From: Solirubrobacterales bacterium
GTDB taxonomy: Bacteria; Actinomycetota; Thermoleophilia; Solirubrobacterales; 70-9
Length of the DNA: 40,078 nt
Assembly: GCA_025450195.1 (NCBI GenBank)
Contig: JANWHW010000027.1
Location: 1-40,078, forward strand
Reading direction: 5' to 3'
Below, piece after piece: positions 24,676 to 33,543 of the stretch (positions are counted from its first letter, which is position 1; each line of letters starts with the position of its first letter). The notes under the pieces are model-generated. The model saw nothing but the letters and a program-made list of their open reading frames with translations. It had not been told where the DNA came from and did no database searches. The position numbers and the translations under genes were made by a program.

Positions 24676-26225
24676 GGGGATTCCGAGCTCGAACCGGCTT
24701 CAGACGGCGGGGCCGTTGAGCCCGCGGCCGGTTCCGACGGTGGTGGCGACGGTTCGCTTGGCGGTGCGCTTTCGGCCGGAGGCGGGCTTTCCGCGGGCGG
24801 TGCGCTTTCCGCTGGTGGGTTGGTGCTGCCACCCACAGTGACGACGACGGTTTCTGCACCTGGCCCTGTCGTTGCAGGCGATTTTGCGACCGTGCCTGGG
24901 GCAATCGGCTTGGTCATCGCGGATTCTTCGCCTTCGCCGATTGAGTTCGAAGGTCCGTCTTCGCCAACTACGCTAAGTGTTTCCTCTGAAGTGGTCGGGA
25001 GAGAAGCGGAAGCCGGCGTCGAAGTCGAGGCGGGATCGACTGCCGGGGTCACTGGAAGCTGATCGAATACAACATGCCGCTGCGCAAGCGAAGCGGCATG
25101 TTGGGAGGGTGCGCTTGAAACCGATGCCTCGGGGCTTGTCAGCGGCTGCACGACCTGCTGCTTTACCTCCACTGCACCGGCTGTGATGACCGCGGCTGTG
25201 ACGACGCCCGCAACCGCCTTGGTGCCGATCGCGCCACCGACTGCGCTGAGGCCACCAGCCGCTCCGCTGCCCCCGAGCGCAGCACCAACGGTGCCGACCG
25301 CTCCGGCGCCGGTTGTCGTGGCGCTTGCTCCAGCGCCGGCGGCCGCGCTGCCACTGGCACCCGCCCCACCGAAGCCGAGCTTGGAGCCGATCAAGGTCTT
25401 CAGTGCCAGCAGTGGGCCGATCGGGGAGAGTGCCGCCAGCACCTTGTCGTTGGAGCGAACCTGGGAGCGGAAGTCGGCGCATTCCTCGCAATCGCGAACG
25501 TGGCGGCGAACCGGGCCGGAGACCTTGCGCAGCCCCTCGGCGGCCTCAGCCAGCTCGATACGCACCTCGCCGCAGGTCAGCAGTCGGGCCTGGCTTGCCT
25601 CGGCAAGCGAAATGCGCGCCCGCACCAGCAGCGACTTGACCGATGGAACACTCGTATCCATCGCCTGGGCGATTTCCTCATACGACATCGCGTCCATCTC
25701 ACGCAGCATCAGCGCACAGCGCTGGGTCTCGGGAAGCTTGTTCACGTCGCTGATCAGCTGACGGAACTCCTCTCGGTTGTGGACCTTCTCAGCAGTCGAG
25801 GCAGCCTCGACGATGGGCACCATGTCCATCGATTCCTGGGCGTCAGCGGTTGGTTTGCGGAGGTGGTTGAGGCAGCGGTTGCGGGCAATGCGGTAAAGCC
25901 AAGGACGCAGGTTGATCTCCCGCTCGTCGGCCAGCATTGCCCGGTAGGCGTTGACGAAGACCTCTTGCAGGACATCCTCAGCATCCTCGGATGAGCCGAG
26001 CATTTGCCGGCAAAAGCCCAGCAAGCGCCCCTGGTAGCGATCGACGATCGTCTCGAAGGCTCCGGCGTTGCCACTCCGTGCCATTGCTATAAGGCGCCCG
26101 TCTCCTTGAAGCTTGAGCAGGGGAGAGCGCCGGGCTAGTAGTCCGCGCTGACTGGCGTGTGTAAGGGCGGAAGCCTCCAAGCTGTACTCCTCCAGGGAAG
26201 GCGTTGTTTCTGTATGCAAAGACAC
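24660..26225 (-). CDS. ECF sigma factor fused to anti-sigma-like zinc-binding domain, transmembrane helix and Pro/Ser/Glu tail
   Basis: 521 residues from the chosen GTG. Sigma region 2 spans ~54-120 (LLGFCRQMLGSSEDAEDVLQ, WLYRIARNRCLNHLRK). Region 4 spans ~160-212 (LPETQRCALMLREMDAMSYE, SVPSVKSLLVRARISL). Then comes a ZAS-type zinc motif H-x3-C-x2-C (His242, Cys246, Cys249). An Ala/Gly-rich stretch leads to one probable membrane helix (~337-354, AVAGVVTAAVITAGAVEV) and a long, probably extracytoplasmic, Pro/Ser/Glu-rich tail. Sigma and anti-sigma functions in one membrane-bound chain suggest release by proteolysis. The start is uncertain: the frame is open to 26363 and an internal ATG exists at 26084. 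Confidence 0.75.
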   Translation of the reverse strand: MSLHTETTPSLEEYSLEASALTHASQRGLLARRSPLLKLQGDGRLIAMARSGNAGAFETIVDRYQGRLLGFCRQMLGSSEDAEDVLQEVFVNAYRAMLADEREINLRPWLYRIARNRCLNHLRKPTADAQESMDMVPIVEAASTAEKVHNREEFRQLISDVNKLPETQRCALMLREMDAMSYEEIAQAMDTSVPSVKSLLVRARISLAEASQARLLTCGEVRIELAEAAEGLRKVSGPVRRHVRDCEECADFRSQVRSNDKVLAALSPIGPLLALKTLIGSKLGFGGAGASGSAAAGAGASATTTGAGAVGTVGAALGGSGAAGGLSAVGGAIGTKAVAGVVTAAVITAGAVEVKQQVVQPLTSPEASVSSAPSQHAASLAQRHVVFDQLPVTPAVDPASTSTPASASLPTTSEETLSVVGEDGPSNSIGEGEESAMTKPIAPGTVAKSPATTGPGAETVVVTVGGSTNPPAESAPPAESPPPAESAPPSEPSPPPSEPAAGSTAPPSEAGSSSESPAPAE

Positions 26226-26330
26226 CGTAGCACCGAGGTAGTTGCGCTCCTTCAGCATTTTTAAGGCAGCTTTAGGCACGGTCTTTTGCGCAATATTTGG
26301 CCCGGTTGGCCCGCGGATACCATCGAGCCT

Positions 26331-26416
26331 GCCCGGGTGGCGAAATTGGCAAATGCGGCGCACTTAAAATGCGCTGCCCCTTCGGGGGCTTGCGGGTTCG
26401 AGTCCCGCCCCGGGCA
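26331..26416 (+). tRNA. tRNA-Leu (UAA)
   Basis: 86 nt. The 7-bp acceptor stem GCCCGGG pairs with CCCGGGC (26409-26415), and A26416 is the discriminator. The anticodon stem GCGCA/TGCGC encloses the loop CTTAAAA with anticodon TAA at 26365-26367. A long variable arm (CCCC TTCG GGGG) marks a class II tRNA, and the T-arm is GCGGG-TTCGAGT-CCCGC. CCA is not encoded. It lies between the sigma factor gene and the thiamine-diphosphate enzyme. Confidence 0.95.
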
Positions 26417-26460
26417 TTCAGGCGACCGCGGAGCGGCGCGATGCGGCGTCCTCGGTCACC

Positions 26461-26479
26461 CGAATAGCGCTGCTATTCG
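26461..26479. terminator. Hairpin downstream of tRNA-Leu, possible terminator
   Basis: An 8-bp perfect stem, CGAATAGC with GCTATTCG, with a 3-base loop, 45 bases after the tRNA. No T-run follows, so it is a weak candidate for termination or RNA processing. Confidence 0.3.
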
Positions 26480-26541
26480 CGCTCCCTGCGTCCTTGCCTC
26501 GCTTGCTCCGGGGACGCCTGAGTCGATATAGGCTGCCTCCT

Positions 26542-28155
26542 ATGGAGCACGGGGGGCGGATCGTCGCCAAAGTTCTCAAGTCGCGGGGGGTCAGCCGCCT
26601 GTTCACGCTGTCCGGAGGGCACCTGTTCTCGATCTACGACGGGTGTCGTGCCGAGGGCATCGAGATCGTCGATGTACGCCATGAGCAGTCGGCGGCCTTT
26701 GCGGCAGAGGGCTTCGCCAAGGCGACACGACAGGTCGGGGTAGCGGCGCTCACAGCTGGGCCCGGAGTTACCAATGGGGTCAGCGCCCTTGCCGGCGCCC
26801 AGGCCAACGGCTCACCGCTCTGCGTGCTCGGCGGGCGAGCGCCTGAGATGCGCTGGGGCGCCGGTTCACTGCAAGAGATCGACCACCTGCCCTTCGTCGA
26901 GCCGCTCGTGAAGTCGGCCGAGACGGTCAAGGACACTGGGGAGATCGCCGCGCACACAGCAGCGGCGCTCGACCTCGCCGCCACCGCGCCGAGCGGCCCC
27001 ACCTTCGTCGACTTCCCGCTCGATGTCGTGTTCAGCGAGGCGGATTCGGAAGTTCCCGCCGTTCCGGTCGAGCCGGCCCCGCAGCCGGCCGAGGGCGTCG
27101 ATCGGGCCGCGGCACTGCTCGCGGGCGCCGAGCGCCCGGTGATCATGGCCGGAACCGGCCTCTACTGGGGCAAGGGCGAGGATAAGTTGCGCTCCCTGGC
27201 CGAGGCGCTTGGGATCCCAGTCTTCCTCAATGGCCTCGGCAGGGGTTGCATTCCGGCCGACCACGAACTTGCTCTCAGCCGTGCCCGCGGGGCGGGATTG
27301 CAGGGAGCTGACGTGGCACTGGTGATCGGCGTCCCGATCGATTTTCGCCTTGGCTTTGGCGAGAGCTTCGGGCCAGAGACCAAGCTGATCCCCCTCGATG
27401 CCGCGCCAAATGCGCTGACCGCAAATCGAACGCCCGATCTCGACTTGGTGGGAGACATCGCGGCTACCCTCGCCGCTCTGAGCGAGTCTGCCCAGGGCGC
27501 CTCGCGCCGCACAGACCGTTGGCTAGAGGAGTTGCGGGCAGTGGATGCCGAGAAGCGGGCGGCAGAGCAGGAGGAGCTGAACGACTCGCGCTCGCCACTG
27601 CACCCGGTCCGCGTCTACAAGGAGCTGGGCGAAGTGCTGGACCGCAACGCGATCGTGATTGGCGACGGCGGCGACTTCGTCTCCTACGCCGGCCGCTTCA
27701 TCGAGACCTATGAGCCAGGCTGCTGGATGGACCCCGGACCGTTCGGTTGCCTAGGCGCGGGCCCAGGCCAGGCGATCGGTGCCAAGCTCGCCCATCCCGA
27801 TCGTCAGGTCTGCCTCCTGCTTGGCGACGGCGCCTTCGGGTTCGCTGGGATGGAGTTCGACACAATGGCGCGTCACGGCCTTGGGGTGGTCGGAGTAATG
27901 GGCAATAACGGGATCTGGGCGCTCGAGCACCACCCGATGAAGTTCCTCTACGGCTACTCGGTTGCGGCCGAGTTGAGGCCGGAGACAAGGTACGACGAAA
28001 TGGTCGAAGCCCTCGGCTGCGATGGGATCCTGGTCCGAGATCCCGATGACCTTCAGCCGGCGTTGACGCGAGCCTTCGAGTCGGGGAGACCAACCCTGGT
28101 GAACGTTCTCACCGATCCCGAGGTTGTCTATCCCCGCAAGTCGAATTTGGCTTGA
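26542..28155 (+). CDS. Thiamine-diphosphate-dependent enzyme, acetolactate synthase-like
   Basis: 537 residues with the three-domain plan of the family. The N-terminal pyrimidine-binding domain contains [15 protein letters not shown], the catalytic Glu in [16 protein letters not shown], and [20 protein letters not shown]. The central domain is near 190-320. The C-terminal cofactor domain has [15 protein letters not shown] and the metal ligand segment [15 protein letters not shown]. Acetolactate synthase, benzoylformate decarboxylase-like or oxalyl-CoA-decarboxylase-like activities are all possible. No small regulatory ilvN gene is adjacent, so a catabolic or unknown substrate is more likely than branched-chain synthesis. 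The ATG is seven bases after a TAGGCT box (26529-26534). Confidence 0.85.
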   Translation: MEHGGRIVAKVLKSRGVSRLFTLSGGHLFSIYDGCRAEGIEIVDVRHEQSAAFAAEGFAKATRQVGVAALTAGPGVTNGVSALAGAQANGSPLCVLGGRAPEMRWGAGSLQEIDHLPFVEPLVKSAETVKDTGEIAAHTAAALDLAATAPSGPTFVDFPLDVVFSEADSEVPAVPVEPAPQPAEGVDRAAALLAGAERPVIMAGTGLYWGKGEDKLRSLAEALGIPVFLNGLGRGCIPADHELALSRARGAGLQGADVALVIGVPIDFRLGFGESFGPETKLIPLDAAPNALTANRTPDLDLVGDIAATLAALSESAQGASRRTDRWLEELRAVDAEKRAAEQEELNDSRSPLHPVRVYKELGEVLDRNAIVIGDGGDFVSYAGRFIETYEPGCWMDPGPFGCLGAGPGQAIGAKLAHPDRQVCLLLGDGAFGFAGMEFDTMARHGLGVVGVMGNNGIWALEHHPMKFLYGYSVAAELRPETRYDEMVEALGCDGILVRDPDDLQPALTRAFESGRPTLVNVLTDPEVVYPRKSNLA

Positions 28156-28559
28156 TAAGGCCGAATCTCATTGCCTGGCGCATCTGTGCCGGGCTTGACT
28201 GGGCAGCCGCTCACCAACGAAGAATCGGCCACCATCTCTGGTGGCCGATTCAGGTTGGTCCCTCAGGACGGGCAGGGGTACGTCTTCAGGGACCAGTCTT
28301 ATCTAATGGGCCCAGACGGCGGGAGGCGCCATATGCGGCAATCGCCTGAACCCTATTGACCGGGATCAGTGGACCTTTTGATCTCACCTCGTTCCCGATG
28401 AAACGATTATGCGCTCGCCTATCCGTTATGTCTAGGAGCGGTTTTTGCTACTACTTATAAGCAGGTAGGCCGAATTACCCCACTTTTTTGGGTTCGGGGC
28501 CTAGCTCTTCCTTGATGTACTGCCGTGTAGGGATGCCCTGTACATGTGGTCCCAGGTTT
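28156..28559. other. 404-bp intergenic stretch with a hairpin and lower G+C pocket
   Basis: Between the thiamine-diphosphate enzyme and the convergent Ppx/GppA gene. It has a 12-bp-stem hairpin (28222-28251) and a relatively A/T-rich pocket near 28380-28500. A 62-codon frame (28171-28359) runs through the hairpin but has no family match I recognise and no clear start signal. No tRNA or attachment-site copy was found here. Confidence 0.5.
28222..28251. terminator. Strong hairpin, possible terminator for the thiamine-diphosphate enzyme gene
   Basis: GAATCGGCCACC pairs perfectly with GGTGGCCGATTC across the loop ATCTCT. It begins 66 bases after the stop codon. There is no T-tract, so termination would be of the non-canonical, actinobacterial type; a regulatory or processing role is possible. 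Confidence 0.45.
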
Positions 28560-29516
28560 CTAATGGCTCTGGGATGGGGAATTACCCGCACGCTGAGGCG
28601 CAGCAATCGCGCTGCCGTAGAGGATGTCGTGCTCGGATACTTCGATGCTGTCGAGTCCAAAGATTCGCATCGCCTCGATCAGGATCACGACCCCGGCGAC
28701 GATCGTTGGGGCCCGATCCGGGTGCAGCCCGACTATTTGGACGCGCTCGGCAAGTGGCGCGGAGGCAAGCTGTGAAAGCAGCCGCTGGATCGATTGCAGC
28801 GAGAGGACGTGGCCATGTACCCGTTTTGGGTCGTAGGGGTCGAGCTCCATCTCCATCGCGGCAAGCGAGGTTGGGGTGCCGGCGACCGCAATTGCCGCTC
28901 TCGGGCTTTCAGCGACCTGGTCGACAACCGCTGCCTCAACCAACGCCCTTATGTCAGCCGCGAGGGACTCCAGCTCGGCTGTGGTGGGCGGGTCTGTGGA
29001 GAGATGGCGCTCCGTGTGGCGGACGACCCCCGCTTGGAGCGAGGTGTGGAAAGAGATGTCCTTGCCCGTGCCGATGACGAGCTCCGTTGACCCTCCGCCG
29101 ATGTCGAGGACAAGTGTCGGCTCTACTGGCAGCCGCTCGGAGGTTGCGCCCAGATAGGTGAGCTGGGCCTCTTCCTCCCCGGCGAGCACTCTCGGGGCCA
29201 GGGCGAAGCGCTCTCGTAGCTCGGCCACGAACGCGCTGCCGTTTGTGGCGTCTCGAACGGCGCTGGTTGCGATGACGTCAATGGTGGTCGCGCCCGTCTC
29301 ATGGCAGATCGAGACATAGTCGGCGATCGCTTCGCAGGCGGCCTCGATCGCCTCGCCGGAGAGCTGGCCGGAGAGGTCGACCCCGCGCCCCAACCGGGTA
29401 ACGCGACTGTGTCGCTCGACCTCGGAAACCTGCCGCCCCTCGACATCGGCGACCAGCAGCCGCGTCGAGTTGGTGCCGACGTCGATCACCGCCACCCTCT
29501 GGGCATGGCTCATCAT
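28560..29516 (-). CDS. Ppx/GppA family phosphatase (exopolyphosphatase / pppGpp hydrolase)
   Basis: 318 residues, the short actinobacterial form. ASKHA-fold motifs are VAVIDVGTNSTRLLVAD (phosphate-1), VIATSAVRDATNG, the catalytic Glu region LAGEEEAQLTYLGA, LVLDIGGGSTELVIG (phosphate-2) and VAGTPTSLAAM. It hydrolyses polyphosphate and/or pppGpp. The C-terminal HD-like domain of long GppA proteins is absent. The first of two consecutive ATGs is supported by TAGAGT (29531-29526) nine bases upstream, implying a leaderless transcript. It is divergent from the initiator tRNA. Confidence 0.88.
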   Translation of the reverse strand: MMSHAQRVAVIDVGTNSTRLLVADVEGRQVSEVERHSRVTRLGRGVDLSGQLSGEAIEAACEAIADYVSICHETGATTIDVIATSAVRDATNGSAFVAELRERFALAPRVLAGEEEAQLTYLGATSERLPVEPTLVLDIGGGSTELVIGTGKDISFHTSLQAGVVRHTERHLSTDPPTTAELESLAADIRALVEAAVVDQVAESPRAAIAVAGTPTSLAAMEMELDPYDPKRVHGHVLSLQSIQRLLSQLASAPLAERVQIVGLHPDRAPTIVAGVVILIEAMRIFGLDSIEVSEHDILYGSAIAAPQRAGNSPSQSH

Positions 29517-29614
29517 GGAGTCGGCACTCTAGAGAGAGCCAATCGGCAAGCGCGCCTGCGCCATTTCGGCATCTCTTCCTGGTCCAGCCTGCGTTGCTAG
29601 CATGACCAGAACGT

Positions 29615-29688
<74 letters not shown>

Positions 29689-29693
29689 TAGGA

Positions 29694-29729
29694 CGGAAAC
29701 CCGCTTATCAAGCGGGTTTCCGCGTTTTT
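29694..29729 (+). terminator. Rho-independent terminator of tRNA-fMet
   Basis: A 13-bp perfect stem (CGGAAACCCGCTT with AAGCGGGTTTCCG) with an ATC loop is followed by CGTTTTT. It begins five bases after the tRNA and belongs to island 1 DNA rather than to the original chromosome if the att model is right. Confidence 0.85.
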
Positions 29730-29761
29730 GGGACACCTCAAAATCGGCCCAAAAAACGCCC

Positions 29762-29782
29762 TGGGGCAACGCCTGGGGCAAC
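29762..29782 (+). repeat. Arm-type repeat pair, island 1 left end
   Basis: TGGGGCAAC at 29762-29770 and again at 29774-29782, a 12-bp period. The following ~20 bases (ATGAGGTCTGAGAGAGGTCG) recur behind the matching pair in island 2. These are probably integrase arm-binding sites. Confidence 0.65.
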
Positions 29783-30001
29783 ATGAGGTCTGAGAGAGGT
29801 CGATTCCAGCCCTTGCGCGGGGCTTCCGGTCCACCTACGTTCGCTCGCGACAAACGCGAATAAACGGCCCCGGCGGCGCTGTAACGCCCCGGGGCCCGGC
29901 ACCGAAGAACCAACCTTCGATGCGGGAGAGACGGTACCCGTATCAGCTTCGATTGACGCCGCGTGCGGCGGTTCTAGGTGCCCTCACCGAAAGGGGGGCA
30001 C

Positions 30002-30399
30002 ATGGCCCGATCAGCGATCAAGCTCACCCGCGACCAGCGGGAGGCGATCTACCAGGCGGTTCGCACCCACCTGGTTGGCCTGAGCGATGTCTTCACCCTG
30101 TTGGAGCGTCAGGGCTACGTTCCTGCCGCCGAAAGGCTGGCGAGAGAGTTCGCCGACGACTTCCGGCTGCTGGAGGACATCGGCTGGCATGAGGACGGGA
30201 GCAGCGGCCAGGTCGAGTTGACGATGCCGCACGCCGAGCTTTCGGCGCTGATGAAGCTATTCGCGAGGAAACCAAGGGTGGATACGACGACGCAATCAGG
30301 GAACGCGACTCGGTCGCCCCCGTCGAGGGCCTTGTCGCGACGATGCGGGCCTGCGAAGCCGTCCTCGTCTACACCGATGCCGACGAGGTCGCGTCCTGA
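30002..30399 (+). CDS. Small paralogous protein A, unknown function (apparent frameshift)
   Basis: The N-terminal ~88 residues read well in one frame: LTRDQREAIYQAVRTHL, then AERLAREFADDFRLLEDIGW and VELTMPHAELSALMKLFAR. Near 30265 the sense switches to the -1 frame (EETKGGYDDAIRERDSV, ending DADEVAS) and stops at 30397-30399, overlapping the next ATG as TGATG. One G missing in AGG(G)AAACC would explain it. The fold seems helical and the pattern is a small actinobacterial family of unknown function that I have not seen named. It is homologous to protein B just downstream. Sequence error and gene decay are both possible. Confidence 0.55.
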
Positions 30400-30808
30400 T
30401 GGCCGGCGAAAGCGGGGTCACGATCGACCGCGAGGAGCGCGACGGTCTATACGAGCTGGTCCGTTACCACCCGGCAGCATCGAGGACTCTTGGGTCGCGC
30501 TGGAGCGGACCAAGAACTTCGCCGCCGCCGAGCGAATGGGGAAGGAGTTCGCCGAAGACTTCCGGCTCTTGCAGGACATCGGCTGGAGCGAGTACGACGC
30601 GCGTGAGACCTACGTGCTGACCATGCCGGCGCCCGAGTTGCGAAAGCTCCTCTGGCGTCTGCGGGACGAAGCGGCCCAGGTCCTCATCGAGCACGGCGAC
30701 GAGGCTGAGTCGAGGCGAAGGGATGCCGAGACCAACCGACGCTTCCAGATCGGCCATCAGACCTGCGAAAAGGTGTCCGGCAACCTCGACTCTCCGCGCA
30801 GCAAATGA
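30399..30808 (+). CDS. Small paralogous protein B, unknown function (apparent frameshift)
   Basis: Starts within the stop of protein A. After TIDREERDGLYELVRYH the sense moves to the -1 frame at about 30473, continuing PGSIEDSWVALERTKNFAAA, then GKEFAEDFRLLQDIGW and VLTMPAPELRKLLWRLRDEA. It aligns along its length with protein A (for example EFAxDFRLLxDIGW). One missing C in the CCC run would restore a single frame. Its stop overlaps the start of the LigT-like gene (ATGA). A longer open frame covering A and B (29978-30808) exists, but its middle is Arg/Ser/Pro-rich and non-coding in character. Confidence 0.55.
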
Positions 30809-31451
30809 CGGGCCGCAACGGAGGTGCCAATCCAGGACGCGGCAGGGTGCGGCTGCTCGTCGCCCTCGATCTGCCCGAGATGGTGCGTCGCGAGGCCGAG
30901 GCGTGGCAGCAGGAGGCGCTGACCGACCCCGCGCTGCGTCACAACACCGGGCTGCGCATAGTCCTGATGTTTCTCGGCCACCGTCCCCAGCGGGAGGTTG
31001 GCCGCTATCTGGAGGCGATCCGGGAGCTGTGCGCATCGTCCCCGCGCCCTTGGTCGAGCTGGGCGATGTCGTGGCGAAAGGGCCGACGCCGGAGCTTCCT
31101 CGCGTGTTCGCCCTGCCAGCCAAGTCGCCGGAGGCGGAAGTCCCCCAGATCGGATTGCGTTCGGTCCTCACGAACCAGGGGCTCTACATCTACGAACCCA
31201 GGGAGCGGACGTTCTGGCCGCACCTGACCGTCGCCAGGGTGCGGACCGCGGATCACAAGTCACGCCGACCGGAGGCAGTCCGCAACCTCCCGGATCGTCC
31301 GATTCCGGCGGGTCTGCGAGGTCCATTCGAGGGGCGACGCGTTGGTCTCTATCGGTCCGAAATGCGACCGGACGGAGCGCGCTACTCGCTGCTGGGCAAG
31401 GCCGATCTGCCGGGGTTGACCTTCGCGACTCTCCACCAGGGACAACGATGA
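30805..31451 (+). CDS. LigT/ThpR-like RNA 2',3'-cyclic phosphodiesterase (apparent frameshift)
   Basis: The N-terminus VRLLVALDLPEMVRREAEAW is typical of the 2H phosphoesterase (2'-5' RNA ligase-like) family. Near 31037 the sense moves to the -1 frame and continues RIVPAPLVELGDVVAKG, ERTFWPHLTVARVR and SEMRPDGARYSLL. The second HxT motif is intact (HLTV). The first, normally HxTL before FLG, reads RIVLMFLG, so one catalytic His appears lost. If the frameshift is a sequence error the protein is ~214 residues, normal for the family. It is translationally coupled to protein B. An RNA-end-processing role within a stress or defence island is possible. Confidence 0.6.
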
Positions 31452-31530
31452 TGGACGGCAGGGGAAGGACGAAGCGACCGCGCTCGCGTTAGGCAAGAAC
31501 CTGGTCAAGGCCCGCCGTCGACGTCGTTAG
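31448..31530 (+). other. Possible remnant of a small gene after ligT
   Basis: An ATG overlaps the LigT-like stop (ATGA) and opens only 14 codons. If one base is missing near 31473, the frame continues as ATALALGKNLVKARRRRR and stops at 31530. GKNLVKARRRR resembles the first helix of XRE-type regulators, but too little remains for a call. It is followed by RNase HI. Confidence 0.25.
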
Positions 31531-31546
31531 GCAGACTGCGCGCATC

Positions 31547-32044
31547 GTGGTTTCACCCGGCGACCTCACATACGACATCTGGACCGACGGCGCCTGCGCC
31601 CACAAGACCACTGGCGCCGGTGGGTACGCGGCAGTACTGGTCGCCCGCCGTTCCGATGGCAGCATCGCCAAACAGTGGGAGCTCTCCGAGGGCGACTTCG
31701 AAACCACGAACAACCGGATGGAGCTGATGGCGGTCATCACCGGATTGCGCGCCTTGCCCACGCCCGCGCGCGTGTGCATCCATACCGACTCCACCTACGT
31801 GATGAAGAACTTCCGGGGCTCGCTTGAGCGCTGGCAAGGCAATGGCTGGCGGACGGCGGACAGGAAGCCGGTGAAGAACCGCGGCCTATGGGAGGAGCTG
31901 TCCACCGAGGTTGATCGTCGCGACGTGGAATGGGTGAAGGTCGCCGGTCACACCGGGGTCGAGTTGAACGAGCGCGCGGACCAACTCGCCTGCGCCCAAC
32001 GGGACGCCTACGCCGAGCGGAGCCGTCGGCGCCCCGTGGAGTAG
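31547..32044 (+). CDS. rnhA: Ribonuclease HI
   Basis: 165 residues. It hydrolyses RNA in RNA-DNA hybrids. The catalytic carboxylates are all present: Asp in IWTDGAC, Glu in NNRMELMAVI, Asp in HTDSTYVMKN, and the last Asp in GHTGVELNERADQLAC with its His. The basic handle region, RGSLERWQGNGWRTADR, is E. coli-like. It starts with a GTG and lies inside island 1, so it is probably an accessory copy. The next 194 bp to 32238 hold no convincing gene. Confidence 0.9.
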   Translation: MVSPGDLTYDIWTDGACAHKTTGAGGYAAVLVARRSDGSIAKQWELSEGDFETTNNRMELMAVITGLRALPTPARVCIHTDSTYVMKNFRGSLERWQGNGWRTADRKPVKNRGLWEELSTEVDRRDVEWVKVAGHTGVELNERADQLACAQRDAYAERSRRRPVE

Positions 32045-32238
32045 CTCCCCCCCTGCCCTCGGCGGTCTTGTAGAGCAATTGCACCACTGGTCGCAACGGC
32101 TTGGCGCGCCGTTCAAGGTCGTGCATGACGACTCAGCGGTGTCGGATGCCGCGCGGGTAATTGCTTGAGATGCAGCCACCCGCTGTGCAAGGGCTTCACG
32201 CGGGAGGGAAGGGGGCAGCGGGAACGAAGTGCGCCGGT

Positions 32239-33543
32239 CTAGCTCGATCCGCTCCACCTCGTGGTGATCGCGCGGCTCATAAGAGCGATTACTTGGTCGA
32301 TCTCATCTTGCCTGGCCATCGACTCGGCACCATGAAGCGCCCTGTTGCGTGCCTTCCGCAGGTTTCTAACGCGCCGCATGTCCTCGTCCGTAAAGGGGAT
32401 GCCTTCGTCGGCCAAGACGTTCTGGAGCCGGGCTTGGGGCGACCAAGAGTTGAGCCACTGTCGGAGCACGTTTCCGACCCGATTCGACTTTCCCTCGGTC
32501 ATCCCCTCGGTCGCGCGCTCGATCGCGGCGGCGATTTCCTCGGCGGTGAACTCGGGCTCCGGGCCGCGGTCCTCCAAGTAGAACTCGATGGCCTCCCAGA
32601 GTGCGGTGACACGCTGCACGGGGTCGCGAGCAGTAATCACACGATGGAGCGCGAGAAGCGCTTGACGATCCCCGAGGGGCACCTGCGTAGGCATCGCCGG
32701 CGTGAGCCAGCGCGATTCCGGCGGCAGCTCCACGTCCCGCGTGGGCTGCGCGACGGTCGTATCCCGCCACCAGCGGCGCCCGACTCCCTTCACGGCGAAG
32801 ACTGCCACCCCCGGCAGCCGCTCCACGACAGTCAGCGTGGCAGCCCGGTCGTACGGTTCGAGCTGCCCGCCCGGTGCGTGGGACCATGAGTAGCGCAGGC
32901 GAGCAGTCAGCCAAGCCATCGTGTCGTCGATCAGGTCGAGACCCTCGCGTTCGGCCTCGCACATGTACTTCGCCGGGACGGCCACTCGCGCGAACGCCCC
33001 AATTTTCTCCAAGGGATCGGCGAACTGCGCCTCAAGTCGTGGGTTGAAGCGCAGCATCATCTCCCGCCCGTCGTCGCCGGGCACCAACTCGACCACGCCA
33101 ACCTTCACAGTTTCGCGAATGCTTAGACCGCGAACGGGCGCGATCACCCAGAGCGGCTCGAATGCCACGGCGTCGGCAAGCCCGTGGATGTCGATGTCCT
33201 CTGGCTCAAAGCCAGCCTCGCGGGCGACGAGATAGACGACCTCACGCGCATCGATCTGCTGGACGACCATCGGGGACAGCAGCGACTCCGACAGCATGGT
33301 CGCGCTGCGAACCGACAAAGCCACATCCCCGTCCTCGGGCTGCGCCTTGACTATCCGCCCATGCATCACATCCTCGTTGTCGATCGTGATGCGGGCAGGT
33401 CCTGCCCAGTCAGTACCGCGCTCAACAAGGTCATGGGCGCCGACCCTGCCGCTTGCTTTGTCGGGCTCGTTGATCTCGGTGGCAAGACGACCGCCCGAGC
33501 ACATGTACGTCTGCTCACCGACAGTGATGGCGAACCCGGTCAT
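32239..33543 (-). CDS. Large HEPN-domain protein (ApeA-like HEPN), unknown function
   Basis: 434 residues. The N-terminal ~280 residues are beta-rich and unrecognised (MTGFAITVGEQTYMCSGG, VVELVPGDDGREMMLRFNP). The C-terminal ~140 residues are helical and end in VRNLRKARNRALHGAESM. RNRALH fits the R-x4-H motif of HEPN ribonuclease domains, and VTALWEAIEFYLED resembles the first helix of ApeA-type HEPN domains. It is a candidate abortive-infection effector. The start is backed by TAACGT (33558-33553) nine bases upstream. It lies 132 bp downstream of a second HEPN gene on the same strand. Confidence 0.65.
   Translation of the reverse strand: MTGFAITVGEQTYMCSGGRLATEINEPDKASGRVGAHDLVERGTDWAGPARITIDNEDVMHGRIVKAQPEDGDVALSVRSATMLSESLLSPMVVQQIDAREVVYLVAREAGFEPEDIDIHGLADAVAFEPLWVIAPVRGLSIRETVKVGVVELVPGDDGREMMLRFNPRLEAQFADPLEKIGAFARVAVPAKYMCEAEREGLDLIDDTMAWLTARLRYSWSHAPGGQLEPYDRAATLTVVERLPGVAVFAVKGVGRRWWRDTTVAQPTRDVELPPESRWLTPAMPTQVPLGDRQALLALHRVITARDPVQRVTALWEAIEFYLEDRGPEPEFTAEEIAAAIERATEGMTEGKSNRVGNVLRQWLNSWSPQARLQNVLADEGIPFTDEDMRRVRNLRKARNRALHGAESMARQDEIDQVIALMSRAITTRWSGSS

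Noticed and set aside
28171..28359. 62-residue protein after the thiamine-diphosphate enzyme
   Set aside because: Runs through a 12-bp-stem hairpin, has a TTG start without signals and no recognised family; kept only as a note.
29978..30808. Single 276-residue protein covering both small paralogues
   Set aside because: Its middle (about 30270-30470) is Arg/Ser/Pro-rich and unlike coding sequence, while other frames there give sensible protein with a TGATG stop/start overlap. Two frameshifted genes explain it better.
30002..31451. Programmed -1 ribosomal frameshifting in three genes
   Set aside because: No X-XXY-YYZ slippery heptamer in the right phase was found at the first two switch points, and the switches fall at different places in homologous genes.
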